Source: Chondrosia reniformis (lineage: Eukaryota; Porifera; Demospongiae; Chondrillida; Chondrillidae). Taken from it: 64,000 nucleotides of DNA. Both the position numbers and the translations under genes were made by a program. The notes under the pieces are model-generated. The model had not been told where the DNA came from, ran no database searches, and saw nothing but the letters and a program-made list of their open reading frames with translations. The DNA lies in NCBI GenBank assembly GCA_947172415.1, contig OX359189.1, forward strand, positions 6,772,501 to 6,836,500, written 5' to 3'. Every line of letters starts with the position of its first letter. Within the stretch, counting starts at the first letter, position 1. Below, piece after piece: positions 15,001-25,451 of the stretch.

Positions 15001-18000
15001 AGACATTAAAATAAATAATTTGGCATATAATACATTCCAGTATAAAATAATCCTTTGATCGCATCCAGCCTTCAACAATGTCATATTATGTAAAATTTGT
15101 TATATACGTACGTATATACATGTATCTATTGTACAAAGAGACCTATACCTTACTCTGTCTTTTCATAGAAATTGACTGTTCCCAACCAGTCATTTTAGAG
15201 AACAGTGAGGTTGACACAAGCAGAGGAACGTTGTTTGGGAGTGTGGCTCTGTACTCGTGTATCGAAAACCATGTTCTAGTAGGCTTTCCATTGATTATCT
15301 GTGGGGAAGAGGGAAATTGGATTCAGATTGGTGACGTATCTTGTGAAGGTAGATATAAAAATTCAATGAATTTCTAGAACTTGCAGCATTTCTATATAAG
15401 TAATGATATGATCTAACACTTTGATTTTCTTAGCTATAAATTGTGGCTCTTTGTCGGACATTTCAAATGGCAGAGTAGCAGCACCTTCAGAAACAACACT
15501 GAATGCTGTAGCAACATACAGCTGTGATGATGGCTATGCAATAACAACCTCAGCCGAAAGAACTTGTATGAGAAATGGGAAATGGAGTGGCAATGAACCA
15601 ACATGTAATCGTGAGTATTTTTACTATTTTTTGCAATATTCAATATTTCAGTGACTAATATACGTACATTAATTCAACTGAGTCTCCTAAATGATTTTTG
15701 CATTTAATTATTAATACATAAACATCATTAAATTTTGTTGTTTATTAGCTGTTGATTGTGGAAGCCCTCCACCACTTGAAAATGGCATTATTGATGAGAG
15801 TGGTGGAACTACATTTGAATCTGCTGTTACCTATTCTTGTGATAGCGGATATGAGCTTGAAGATCCTAGCCGAGCTACAAGAGTGTGTGCTAAGGATGGC
15901 ACTTGGTCTTCTGTAATGCCAGTCTGCACTAGTTAGTTCACACACATATATACGTACATATATATACAGTATATATATTGGCTGGTGTATTTTCAAATAT
16001 TTAGAAATTAGTTGCGGAAATCTTGCAAATATTCTTCATGGCAGTGAAGATTTCAGTGATGGAACCTTATTTTTATCTGTTGCTGTGTTCTCTTGCGAGT
16101 CAGGATATGTATTACAAGGAGCACAACTGAGTGTTTGTGGAGCTGATGGAACATGGAGCAGTGAAGTTCCTACCTGTGAAGGTACGTACACACATTATAT
16201 GTATATAACACTGCATTTAAGTTGTGTATATATATAAACCCAGTAACCATATATACATATATAAATGTTCGGCCAAACTGAATATATACGTATTATATAA
16301 TAATTATATTTTGGTGGAAGTCAACAGTGCAGAATTGAAATGGTTAGTGAACGAATGCCTGAAATATGAATCAGTGACTAATTTACTCGTTACGAAGTCA
16401 AAGATTTACATCACTTCATGTATACACTTGTTCACATATATACGTACATATCCTTTTAATCAGCAATTCAGGCTGTATATAAATACGTATATATAATTAA
16501 CTAATTAATTTTATCATATAATTATTTATACATCCAATGTTTGTATATAATTAGCTGTTGATTGTGGTGAGCCTGCTCCTGTTGAAGGAGGAATCAGTGA
16601 TACTTTTCAAGGCACAACATTTGAGAAGTTTGCCCACTACAGTTGTTTGGATGGATACAAGTTAAATGGTCTTCAAACTAGAACCTGTTTAGCTAGTGGT
16701 TTATGGAGTGGAAATGAACCAGTCTGTGAGAGTAAGTTCATTAGTCTGGACAACTGCAATCATATTTCAGAACATATTACATAATTTTCACATTTCTATG
16801 TATAGTCGCTCAATGTGAAGAGGTTGCTCCTGTAAAAAATGGAGACGTTCATTACTCTAATGGACTGTTGTATGACTCAACAGCAACATATATTTGTGAT
16901 GATGGATACCAGTTGTTTGGTGCTTCAAGTAGAGTTTGCCAGGACACAGGGGCATGGAGCGAAGTACAACCAGAATGTCAAGGTAGGAGTTATATTCATT
17001 TATTATATATATACATATTCATAATAAGTAAATAATGGACATCTATATATATACGTATATACGTATGTATTATGTACACACATATATGTATGTAGTTTTG
17101 AGTTGCGGTACTCCCCAATCAGTGGAGAATGGTGTATTTGATATCAGCAGAGGGATGAACTATCTTTCAGTGGCACACTACACTTGTAATGAAGGATATA
17201 GACTGGTAGGCATATCAATCATAACCTGTCAGTTGGATCAGCAATGGAGTGGACCATCGCCAACTTGCCTCAGTAAGTAATTAATCAATATGCTGAATGA
17301 AGTAGGAAATGCCCAATTTTATGTAACTATTGAATCCAATAACATTAAATTTTGCTCTTAGTACGTTAGACAATAGAATTGAAATTTATTTTCTTTTTAT
17401 ATACATACTTATTTATAATACATCTTTTTATATTGTAATTCTGAGACAATAATATTTTTATTCTTATTACTTTGTTTAGTTATTGACTGTGGTCAACCTT
17501 GGTCTATCTCCAATGGTAATATGGTGTTGGTTACTGGTAGCACTGAGTTTAACTCAGAAGTGATGTATACGTGTGAGGCTGGTTACTCTTTAGTGAATGG
17601 TGAGACACACATTTGTCAAGCAGATGGAACTTGGAGCGGGAAGGAGCCATTGTGCAATCGTAGGTGGACATACAGCATATATAGTTTTGTATTTTATTTA
17701 CCAATTTGTTGAATCAGATACTTAAACTATATAAAATGCTTTGTACATATGTATATAGCCGTTGACTGCCAAGGCCTAGCTGCTATAAAGAATGGTGCTA
17801 TATACTACAACACTGGCAAGACCACATATAGTACCATTGCACAATACACTTGCAACACTGGGTACAATTTGATTGGCAGTGAATCCAGAATATGCCAAAG
17901 TGATGGAACATGGAATAGTACAGATCCAAGCTGTATAGGTAATCATAACACTCAAAGATACCCTGAGTATCAGCTTGTACTGATAAATAAATTACCACTA

Positions 18001-21000
18001 AAATTGTAATTAATTACTTCCTTGTTTAAAGTTAGTATAAGAGGGAAATAGGGATGGAGTATTGCTGTGGCAATTGAAGCCCTGTGTTTGATTCCTAGCA
18101 ATTGCACATGCTTCTTTTGTATTTTTCCTCTTCATGATATTTGAATATGATCACTTTTGAACAAAGGGAGTTAATTGCGTAGAGCCGGCGCATGTGCAAA
18201 ATCTGCTCCCAGTGAATATACGTACATATGCTTATCATTATTACTTTTTTGGTTCATTATCACTTGGATTATTCATTTGTTACATAGTTAATGGCATTAT
18301 ATATGCATTGACAGTATATGAATCTACTTTTGTAGCTGTAAGTTGTGGAAATCCACCAGAATTATCCAATGGATCATTTGATATCAGTGAAGGTACTTCA
18401 TACAAGTGCTCAGCTAAATATACTTGCGATAAGGGATACAAACTGTATGGATATGACAGCATTTCATGCCAAGCTGATGGAATTTGGAGCGCGCTTACAG
18501 CTGAATGCAAAAGTCAGTATTTCAATGATAGTGCTAACATTAAAATGATAAAGCTCCTTATTTGTATATTATACGTATGTTCATGTACTTTAGGAATACA
18601 GTGTGAAGAGCTATTCAACATTACTAATGGAAAATTAAGCAGCAATGGTAGAGGATATGGATCAACTACTTCTTTCTCTTGCGATGAGGGATACAGGCTT
18701 GTTGGCCTAAACGCTTCAACATGTGATGACAGTGGGTTCTGGAGTCCAGCTCCACCCATTTGTCAGAGTTAGTAAACACTTCACCAAATACATTAAATTA
18801 AAAGATTGCTTGTTGAATCTTTAAGCAAGCATTGCTTAACTTATGTATGTATATACGTACGTAGCTATTCAATGTTCAAGCATATACCCACTCTTCAATG
18901 GGGATTCACTCATTACTGGAACTGGATATCAATCTACTGTCAAGTATCTGTGCAACAATGGATACATATTAAATGGTACATCTGAGAGGGTTTGTCTCAG
19001 TAATGGGTTTTGGTACCCTGAAGAACCAAGATGTGAAGGTATATACACTACTCAGTGATTAAGTACATACGTATATAAGTAATATACCAAATATGCACTT
19101 TATTATATTGCTCTCTCTATATATACAGTCATAGATTGTGAAACTCCTCCCAGCATTGTCAATGGATATGCTGATATAAGTAGAAACACTACTTATCTCT
19201 CAGTTGCTACATATAACTGCTTAATTGGGTATGAACTCACGGAGGGAGATCAAGAGGTGACATGCAAAGAGGATGGATGGAAGGGAAAGATTCCGAAATG
19301 CAAAAGTAACCAATTTGCACGTTTAGCCTCTATTTCATTAAGTTTAAAGCCCTTAAACATTATGATTTTATCTACAAAATTATCCTTCAGTTGTAGACTG
19401 TGGTCACACTCCTCCAATAAGTAATGGATTCACTGTCTATCTTCACAATTCTACCACTTACCAATCAATTGTTGAGTATCAGTGTAATGATGGATTCAAT
19501 TTAGTTGGCCCATCAGAAAGAACCTGCTTAGAGAAGGGTTATTGGAATGGAAGTGATCCTACCTGTGAAAGTAAGTAGTATGCATGTATTGAAAGAGGCT
19601 ATGTTGTAAGAATTTCAGACTGCTGACATTCAATCAGACATTTTTGACCAGATGTTGTTACTTCCTTCCCACCCTATTTAGTTGTACAGTGCTCTGCACT
19701 TGCTGATATTGAGGATGGTAACATTGTGTACAGTGATGGAGTTAGGTTTACATCAAAGGCTTCTTATTTCTGTAACTTTGGCTATGAATTGTATGGATCT
19801 AGTGAGAGACATTGTCAGTTAAATGGCCAATGGAACGGAAGTGAACCAATTTGTAGAAGTTAGCTATATAGCCTTTTGAAACAACATTTTCACCTGATAC
19901 TCTAGAATGATACATATGTACAATACCGTGGAATTTACATAGTTGAAGAGTACTCCCGGATACCATGCCTTTTAGTTCTTGTTAAATCAATCACCAATTC
20001 TGTTTACATTAACAGTATGTATTTGTGTTAAATAATAGCTTTTTGTATCCGTTTTCCTAGTTTTTCACAAAAAGGGAAAATAATGTAAAGCATGCATATG
20101 TTTGTGTTAACCAGTTCTCACTGTATATTATATCTAGTAGTATATATGTATATGCATATAATTTCTTGTTAAAGCCATGTGTACTAACATACTTACATGT
20201 ACGTACATGTACAATTATTGTGTTTGTTATTAGGTCCTTTATTATTGTAAATGTATAATATGTAGTTGTGGATTGTGGTACTCCAGACCAACCTGACGAT
20301 GCAACTGTTCGCCAAAGTGTTGATACTACTTTTAAATCCATAGCCCTATATGACTGTGAAATAGGATACTCGTTAGTTGGTCCAGAAATAAGATCTTGCT
20401 TGGAAAGTGGCAGTTGGAGTGAGAATGTTCCATACTGTCAACGTAAGCATCTTATACTTAAATAGGAATAATTACCAATTTTAAAGTGATGCTTGTCTTC
20501 CCTGTACAGCTGTGGACTGCGGTAGCCCTCCTGTTATAGCTAATGGATACATAACACCAGACAGTAACAAAACCACATATCCATCCACAAATTACTATTA
20601 TTGCAGAGAAGGATATGAAATGTTAGGTCCTAATTTCATTACTTGTCAATCAAATGGTATATGGGATGAAGTATTCACAACTTGTGAAAGTGAGTTCAAG
20701 CTATTTCCTATAATTTGATTATACACGTACCCTACCAGATGGCATGTTCTGCTAGAAATGCATGATTACTCCTGTATAAAATTGTGTATATATTTTCCTG
20801 TTCGTGTATATAGCAATTTTAATAGTCGGATTGTGCAGGTTCTGCTATTATATGTATAATTAGGGTGCTTCAAATGTGCTATATATGCACACTAGGCCTA
20901 TTTTGCCTCATGTAGCATTGTATATACACAGAATACTGTATATACGTACATGGATTAACATGTATAGTTAAAGCCAATACATACACTATATATGTGTATA

Positions 21001-22788
21001 TATAGATTACCTTTGTATATTGTAACTTGTAATGTATATATGAGAGAGAGAGTTATTATGTATACGTACATAATATATATGTGTAAGTGTATACACATGT
21101 TTATATATACCTTGTTTTTTCTTTATTACCTTGTTTCAGTTATAGACTGTGGATTTCCTCCACCTGTTGACCATGCTATTACCACATTCACCAATGAGAC
21201 GTTGTTCAATTCCACTGTTTACTACCAATGTGATCCTGGGTATGAAATAACTAATGGATCCTTCTTCAGAATTTGTCAAGCAAATCGCACGTGGAGTGGA
21301 ATGCCACCAGTCTGTACAGGTATGCCCTGTAAACGGCTTACTATATAGTATGATAAAAGTTTCAGAAGAATTTGTAACATTTGAATTATGATGTGTGCTT
21401 TCTCTATCTAATATGTAACCATCATACCAACATTACAACTCATTTACAAGGATAACAGTATATGTACAGATATTATAAATGTGTAGTACCTTTGCCACCT
21501 GTTGAAGTAAGAGTGAGGCCATTGAACACCAGTCATTTTGAAGTAACGTGGGAATACTCTAGAGGAATTGCTCGTGAATGTGAACTAGTATATCACAAAC
21601 AACAAACAACATTTGATTCGAACGTAGGTTTACGACATGCACTCACTTCTTACAATTCTTATTACTACTATCTCTCTCCATTTCACTATGCAACATTTGT
21701 AGGGACTAGTACCTCTTCCAATGAATGAACTGGAAGCACGAACCCCAGCACCTGATAAGACGGTTTGTAAAAATAACTACTATGTATGTATGTACTATGG
21801 TAACTCCTGAAATATATGGATTAATATATAGTACCATAGTACATGAAAAATCTAAGATACCATTTTCCTACATGCTATATGCCTATTCTGTAAAAAGAGC
21901 CTATAGGGGGACTAAACCTAAAGAGAGCTTTAGATGAAGATACAGTAGTCTTTTCTTCCTTCTTTTCCCTTCTTTCATCTTCTTCTCCACTGGGTCAGAC
22001 AGCCGTTTCTGGGAATTCCACCCCCCATCAGTGATCCTGGGAGTCTTTGTCTTTTTCTTTATCTTGATCTTCTGTGAATCCTTGCATACATGCATACTTA
22101 CTACCACTTACCATAGTACATACATACTTTACACACTACCTCTTACCATAGTACATACATACTTTACACACTACCTCTGCATGGTTTCTCTTGTAGAGTG
22201 TATTATTACCAAAGGATCAGAATACGTATCTAGCTGAGATTTCTGAAGATGGAACATACGTTTTTCAGGTGAGTTGTATAAAAGCAATATTGATAGTCCT
22301 TGGTGAATAAAATACATATTGTCAGCAGGATCTCAATTGTAAATTTTCCCACCGTATTATTTGCATACAGTAGGGAAAATGGGTTTGAATTGGCAAGACT
22401 GCAGACACTGTTAAAATGACATCACATATCTTGCAATCACATATGTATACGTACATCTCTATTATAGGTTCGCTGTAATAGTTCAGTCGGTGTTACTGGA
22501 TTTTCAGAAGCAGTATCAGCTGCTATAGGCACTCCAACAGAAGCAACATGTAGTGGTTTCTTTGAATGTAACCCTGAATTGGGTCTGGCAGTGGTCATTC
22601 CTATTGTGGTGGTCGTAACAGCAGTCCTGGTGCTAATATTTTTCTGGCTGTTCTGGAAAGTGTGCAAATCTCCAAAAAAGTAAGACTTCAAATGCATTGA
22701 AATTAACTCTTATGATTAAAAATATTCTTTGATTATATATTCCATATACAGGCCTTTTCCAGTCTTAAAGCCAATCAACTCTAATTAG
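1..22788 (+). CDS. Giant sushi/CCP-array type I membrane protein (3' part; 59 CCP exons, FN3, TM)
   Basis: Predicted cell-surface protein; the 5' end lies outside the window, which opens inside a CCP exon (1-60). Every CCP module is one exon of about 174-213 bp with four cysteines, the GxxxxYxC core and a conserved Trp before the last Cys. All CCP introns are phase 1, so any module can be gained or lost in frame. After 59 CCP exons come an FN3 domain, a hydrophobic transmembrane helix and a tail of about 20 residues. Summed exons give roughly 3,760 residues in the window with no in-frame stop. No signal-peptide or transmembrane exon interrupts the series, so I read it as one gene. CCP modules usually mediate adhesion or complement-like binding; the ligand is unknown. 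Splitting into two genes cannot be excluded without transcripts. Exon positions are in the entries that follow. Confidence 0.85.
294..1181 (+). repeat. CCP array unit 1 (type I)
   Basis: Exons A 294-500, B 701-883, C 999-1181. B has the NVVNGALN form, the B-C intron is 115 bp and C starts NTCPLPAEID. Together these define the type I unit. Distance to the next unit start is 1117 bp. Confidence 0.85.
1411..2263 (+). repeat. CCP array unit 2 (type II)
   Basis: Exons A 1411-1617, B 1814-1993, C 2081-2263. B has the GAIVPSRLTT form, the B-C intron is 87 bp and C starts VVCDLPGEID. Together these define the type II unit. Period to the next unit 1077 bp. Confidence 0.85.
2488..3375 (+). repeat. CCP array unit 3 (type I)
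   Basis: Exons A 2488-2694, B 2895-3077, C 3193-3375. Type I in B, B-C intron (115 bp) and C; almost identical to unit 1 including introns. Period 1117 bp. Confidence 0.85.
3605..4459 (+). repeat. CCP array unit 4 (type II)
   Basis: Exons A 3605-3811, B 4010-4189, C 4277-4459. Type II B and C with an 87 bp intron; C carries the NGELLYFC variant. Period 1083 bp. Confidence 0.85.
4688..5575 (+). repeat. CCP array unit 5 (type I)
   Basis: Exons A 4688-4894, B 5095-5277, C 5393-5575. Type I; C reads PLPTEID. The following intron is only 81 bp instead of about 225 bp, so the period falls to 969 bp. Confidence 0.85.
5657..6541 (+). repeat. CCP array unit 6 (mixed type)
   Basis: Exons A 5657-5863, B 6064-6243, C 6359-6541. 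B is a third form (GMISSIVGTTFEET) with a type II-like start, but the B-C intron (115 bp) and C are type I. The unit is therefore chimeric. Period 1109 bp. Confidence 0.85.
6766..7653 (+). repeat. CCP array unit 7 (type I)
   Basis: Exons A 6766-6972, B 7173-7355, C 7471-7653. Type I throughout; A has a Met replacing Thr after YVF. Period 1116 bp. Confidence 0.85.
7882..8734 (+). repeat. CCP array unit 8 (type II)
   Basis: Exons A 7882-8088, B 8285-8464, C 8552-8734. Type II with an 87 bp B-C intron. Period 1078 bp. Confidence 0.85.
8960..9814 (+). repeat. CCP array unit 9 (type II with type I patch)
   Basis: Exons A 8960-9166, B 9365-9544, C 9632-9814. B and the 87 bp intron are type II. 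Exon C starts type II (VVCDLPGEID) but continues with type I sequence (ELNGQLLYFC, STTDSTRTC). This suggests a conversion tract inside one exon. Period 1080 bp. Confidence 0.85.
10040..10894 (+). repeat. CCP array unit 10 (type II)
   Basis: Exons A 10040-10246, B 10443-10622, C 10712-10894. Type II; B-C intron 89 bp; exon C is more diverged (CDADGDWFSTGSVPTC). Period 1080 bp. Confidence 0.85.
11120..11969 (+). repeat. CCP array unit 11 (array edge, diverged)
   Basis: Exons A 11120-11326, B 11527-11706, C 11787-11969. B starts like type I but carries the GMISSTVGTTFGQT form; the B-C intron is 80 bp and C is the most diverged of the array. The gradient of divergence fits an array edge. Period 997 bp. 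Confidence 0.85.
12117..12799 (+). CDS. CCP exons A12 and D (array boundary)
   Basis: Exons 12117-12329 (213 bp, A-type with a two-codon LN insertion) and 12623-12799 (177 bp, VSCGMPPNLQNG start). They are the last recognisable relative of exon A and the first single-copy CCP of the giant gene. The phase 1 pattern continues. Confidence 0.8.
12996..13344. mobile_element. TA-flanked MITE-like element in CCP intron
   Basis: The ends form an imperfect inverted repeat: left cagtgtcacccacttaata, right complement cagtgccatccacttaata. The element is bounded by TA on both sides. No coding capacity is visible. CAGTG ends with TA flanks fit a Tc1/mariner-like non-autonomous element. It lies in the 598 bp intron after exon D. 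Confidence 0.6.
13398..15348 (+). CDS. Single-copy CCP exons, block 1 (six modules)
   Basis: Part of the giant gene. Exons: 13398-13577, 13797-13982, 14116-14313, 14394-14570, 14769-14945, 15169-15348. Each encodes one CCP with four Cys and phase 1 boundaries. The third exon has two possible in-phase acceptors (exon start 14116 or 14131), a NAG-rich stretch that could give two isoforms differing by five residues. These modules are clearly diverged from each other, unlike the upstream array. Confidence 0.82.
15434..17272 (+). CDS. Single-copy CCP exons, block 2 (six modules)
   Basis: Part of the giant gene. Exons: 15434-15610, 15749-15931, 16005-16181, 16555-16731, 16806-16982, 17096-17272. 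All are one-module, phase 1-1 exons with the (I/V)xC start, the GY core and the WS/WN before the last Cys. Introns are 73-373 bp, AT-rich, often with palindromic TATACGTATA tracts. Confidence 0.82.
17480..19305 (+). CDS. Single-copy CCP exons, block 3 (six modules)
   Basis: Part of the giant gene. Exons: 17480-17659, 17759-17938, 18336-18512, 18594-18767, 18865-19038, 19129-19305. All are phase 1-1. The fourth and fifth are the shortest (174 bp, 58 codons) but keep four Cys. The intron 17939-18335 is long and holds a possible tRNA-like B-box stretch near 18085. Confidence 0.82.
19391..21319 (+). CDS. Single-copy CCP exons, block 4 (last five modules)
   Basis: Part of the giant gene. Exons: 19391-19570, 19682-19858, 20266-20442, 20510-20689, 21140-21319. 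These are the membrane-proximal CCP modules. The last exon joins the FN3 part in phase 1 (g|gtatgc). Introns 19859-20265 and 20690-21139 are AT-rich and show no other feature. Confidence 0.82.
21487..22788 (+). CDS. FN3, transmembrane and tail exons of the CCP protein
   Basis: Exons 21487-21623 (FN3 start, VEVRVRPLNTSHFEVTWEY), 22197-22268 (24 codons, TYLAEISEDGTYVFQ), 22468-22679 (end of FN3, linker, transmembrane helix rich in V/I/L ending FFWLFWKVCK) and 22752-22788 (PFPVLKPINSN, stop). Phases change from 1 in the CCP part to 0, 0 and 2 here, so this is a distinct C-terminal cassette. The FN3 domain is split over three exons with two phase 0 introns. The tail has no tyrosine, so the protein itself probably does not signal through phosphotyrosine. 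Confidence 0.78.
21997..22084 (+). repeat. Dispersed repeat, copy 1 (FN3 intron of the CCP gene)
   Basis: Sequence from gacagccgtttctggga to gaatccttg recurs, diverged, at 44284-44365 in intron 1 of another receptor gene. Around it, 22101-22178 is a direct duplication of about 39 bp containing ccatagtacatacatacttt. Class unknown. Confidence 0.55.
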
Positions 22789-23207
22789 AGTATATTATGA
22801 AATATAACAGATTTAGATGGTTATGGAGTGCTAAATGTATACAAATGGAACCATGTGCATTTATATAAAAACATTCATAATCTGTAATATATTTGAGATA
22901 TTCAAAATTCAATTCACAGTCTATTGTACACAATATCAAATCACACGGTCAATTTGATGAAGTAAATTAGTTCACCATAAAATTCAGTATACAATTTCTA
23001 TATGGTTAGTCTTATGTACGATTACCTTGTTTCAATAATTCCAACTCCAGATGTGCTAGTCAGTTCAAGCGGTGCGCATGCAATCCCTAACTGTATCCAA
23101 CTTTTATTAGTGCATAAGATTATATCGTGATATAAAGTCCTAATGATTAATCGATGTACTAAGTTTCGCCAAGCACGGAGCAACTGGCGCTTTACATTTA
23201 GTCAAAG
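22789..23207. other. Intergenic gap between CCP gene and first Ig receptor
   Basis: 419 bp between the stop of the CCP gene and the next ATG on the same strand. It must hold the 3' UTR of one gene and the promoter of the next. I see no clear AATAAA and no repeat. Confidence 0.5.
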
Positions 23208-25451
23208 ATGTTTTCAGTCATCTTTCTAGTTCTGTTAGTTCTCTTTTCAGAGCCTAAGGCCGAAGGATTGGGTACGTTAATATGCAACTTAAATCTTCTG
23301 GTATATGTGAAATTGAAGGTATATATAATATCTTATTTACAGGAGTACGGTTATCGTTAAATAACACAGCATTTGTTGTTGGAGATAATGTTACATTCAA
23401 TTGTACTGCTACACTCAGTAACTACTATAACTTTACCTACCTTATTGTTATCAACGGTACCAACTATACTTTAATGTCTGATGAGCTGGCTACATATGAT
23501 GCTGTAGTACTAAAGTCCTCAAATGTGACGAGACTACTGATCATTAGAAACATATCACAATACTTCAATGGAGCTAAAGTGATCTGCCAACAATGTAGTA
23601 GAACATTTAATTTTATCTACTGCCTGGATGATTCAGTAAATATGACAGTCAGTCCAAAAACTAGAGGTAAACATTATAGATCTAAAAGTAATAGTCTAAG
23701 AAATATTAGGCCATAATTGTATATAACATACCTAAAACTTCTCTTTTCCTTAGAAGATATGATAGACATAGTTCTACCTGGCCCAATAAATTGTACATTT
23801 TTGTACACGCCTACTAATATTCCAGTGATTGAGTGGATGTGGAAAATGGCCAATAGCGGCGAAGAAATTTATGTTTATCTTAAGTACAAAATACTAAGAA
23901 GGGACGATAATACTACGACTACAGTTTATTCTGGTTACATGAACACTACAGATGAGATCATGTACACAGTGAATGTATCCTATGGGATGTTGGAGACAGG
24001 TAGAACCTATACCTTTTACGTAACAGCAGTGAACGGAGACTATGAAAGCAAACCTTGCATGACTACATTCTTCCTAAACCAAACAGGTACAGGTGTAAGA
24101 TAAAATAGTCAAAATAGGTCATATATTTATACTTCCACCCACATGGGTTTACAGACCCCTACTGTCAAGCCATATTCATCAAACATGTAGGAGTGACTGC
24201 AACTACAGAGAATCCTGAACCTACAACAACTGAGCCAAATAGAACAATACCTTGCTGCCTAAGTAATGACAGAGGAGATTCTAAGACTATTGTTCTAGCT
24301 GCTAGCATTGGAGGAGCAGTGCTGCTAGTAGCTCTACTATGTATTCTGGTTGTGGTTATCATATTATGTAGCACTTGTAGAGTAAGACTAAGGTTTGTTT
24401 GTGGTATTTGTAATGGTTGAGTGGTGTTAGGTAATGTTATCCTAGTTACCAGACTGAACTTACTGAGTATATATTTCTCCATTGTATCAAATTTCAGAAG
24501 AGAGAAAAATACAATACACATCACAAATGCTAATTTGTACCAGAATGTCACTCAAGTGTCACCTAATCATGATCAGGTGTGAATATTTAATTAAGCACGA
24601 CAATATATATAGAATTACTAAGTACGTAATATATTATATGTATCTATCCATATACTATAACTTGTGTATAATATGATTATTATGTATAACTATTTGTGCT
24701 TTGGTGAAATGAAAGGAACTTTAAGTCTCATTGTTGTATGATATGAAAAGGTTGTTTCTTTGCCATAATATAATCCCTATAATATTTAATAGGGAAAACA
24801 ATTCAAAGTTGAAAAGATGTTTGACTATCCTTTTACTTTTATAAGGCAACAGACTATTCATTGTATATCTTGCCCAGCATGTATATATATAGTATGGTTC
24901 CCTCTCCCACATACTAATATAATAGTGTAATACATAAGACTATGTACCACTGTTTCACAGCAAATGTATTTGTGTAGGTAGTACCAGAAAGTATCGATAC
25001 AGACACCAAATATGCTGTTCTTAGTCCGGTGAGTGCGAGCAAAAATCTAATAATGTAGTACTAGTATGGCATCTTATAGTGTATTTATTAAAGTAGAAAA
25101 TTTACCAAAATACAGCAATTTATAATGGAATTAAAATGTATAGGAAACACTAAACTGCATGTGAAAGCTGCATACATTTATATGGTATTAATAACTGATT
25201 TCCTCTTGTACTGACATTTTGTCAAGGTTGTTGATGTTAAAGAAGAGAAGAGACTTGCTAATCTACCTAGTCAACGTGAGGCTGAGGGCTATTCCCTAGT
25301 CAAGGATTGCCGTAAAGCAACAACTTCCTTTACTACAGCATTGGTTAGTCCTACATACAAACTCGGTGAAGCCAAAGACACAGAAGGATATGAAATGTTA
25401 GAGCTGAACCCTTCAAAAGGAACAAAAAAAGTTAGACATGTACGTTTATGA
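23208..25451 (+). CDS. Ig-FN3 transmembrane receptor with ITSM/tyrosine tail
   Basis: Seven exons, 437 residues: 23208-23271 (signal peptide MFSVIFLVLLVLFS), 23343-23666 (Ig-like, VTFNC...VICQQC), 23754-24086 (FN3-like, many N-glycosylation sequons), 24155-24392 (stalk and transmembrane helix), 24498-24576, 24978-25028, 25227-25451 (tail). Phases are 1,1,1,2,0,0. The tail holds TKYAVL, which fits the ITSM pattern TxYxxL, plus YSLV, YKLG and YEML. I infer an inhibitory or adaptor-recruiting surface receptor that binds SH2 proteins after phosphorylation. The Ig domain lacks an obvious core Trp. Ligand unknown. AATAAATAAA at 26058-26067 may be the poly(A) signal. Confidence 0.8.

Noticed and set aside
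18060..18110. Functional tRNA gene in a CCP intron
   Set aside because: Only a weak B-box-like stretch is seen; no cloverleaf can be drawn.
21725..21937. Open frame after the first FN3 exon as coding sequence
   Set aside because: The FN3 domain continues in phase at 22197-22268, which makes this intron. The frame has no domain.
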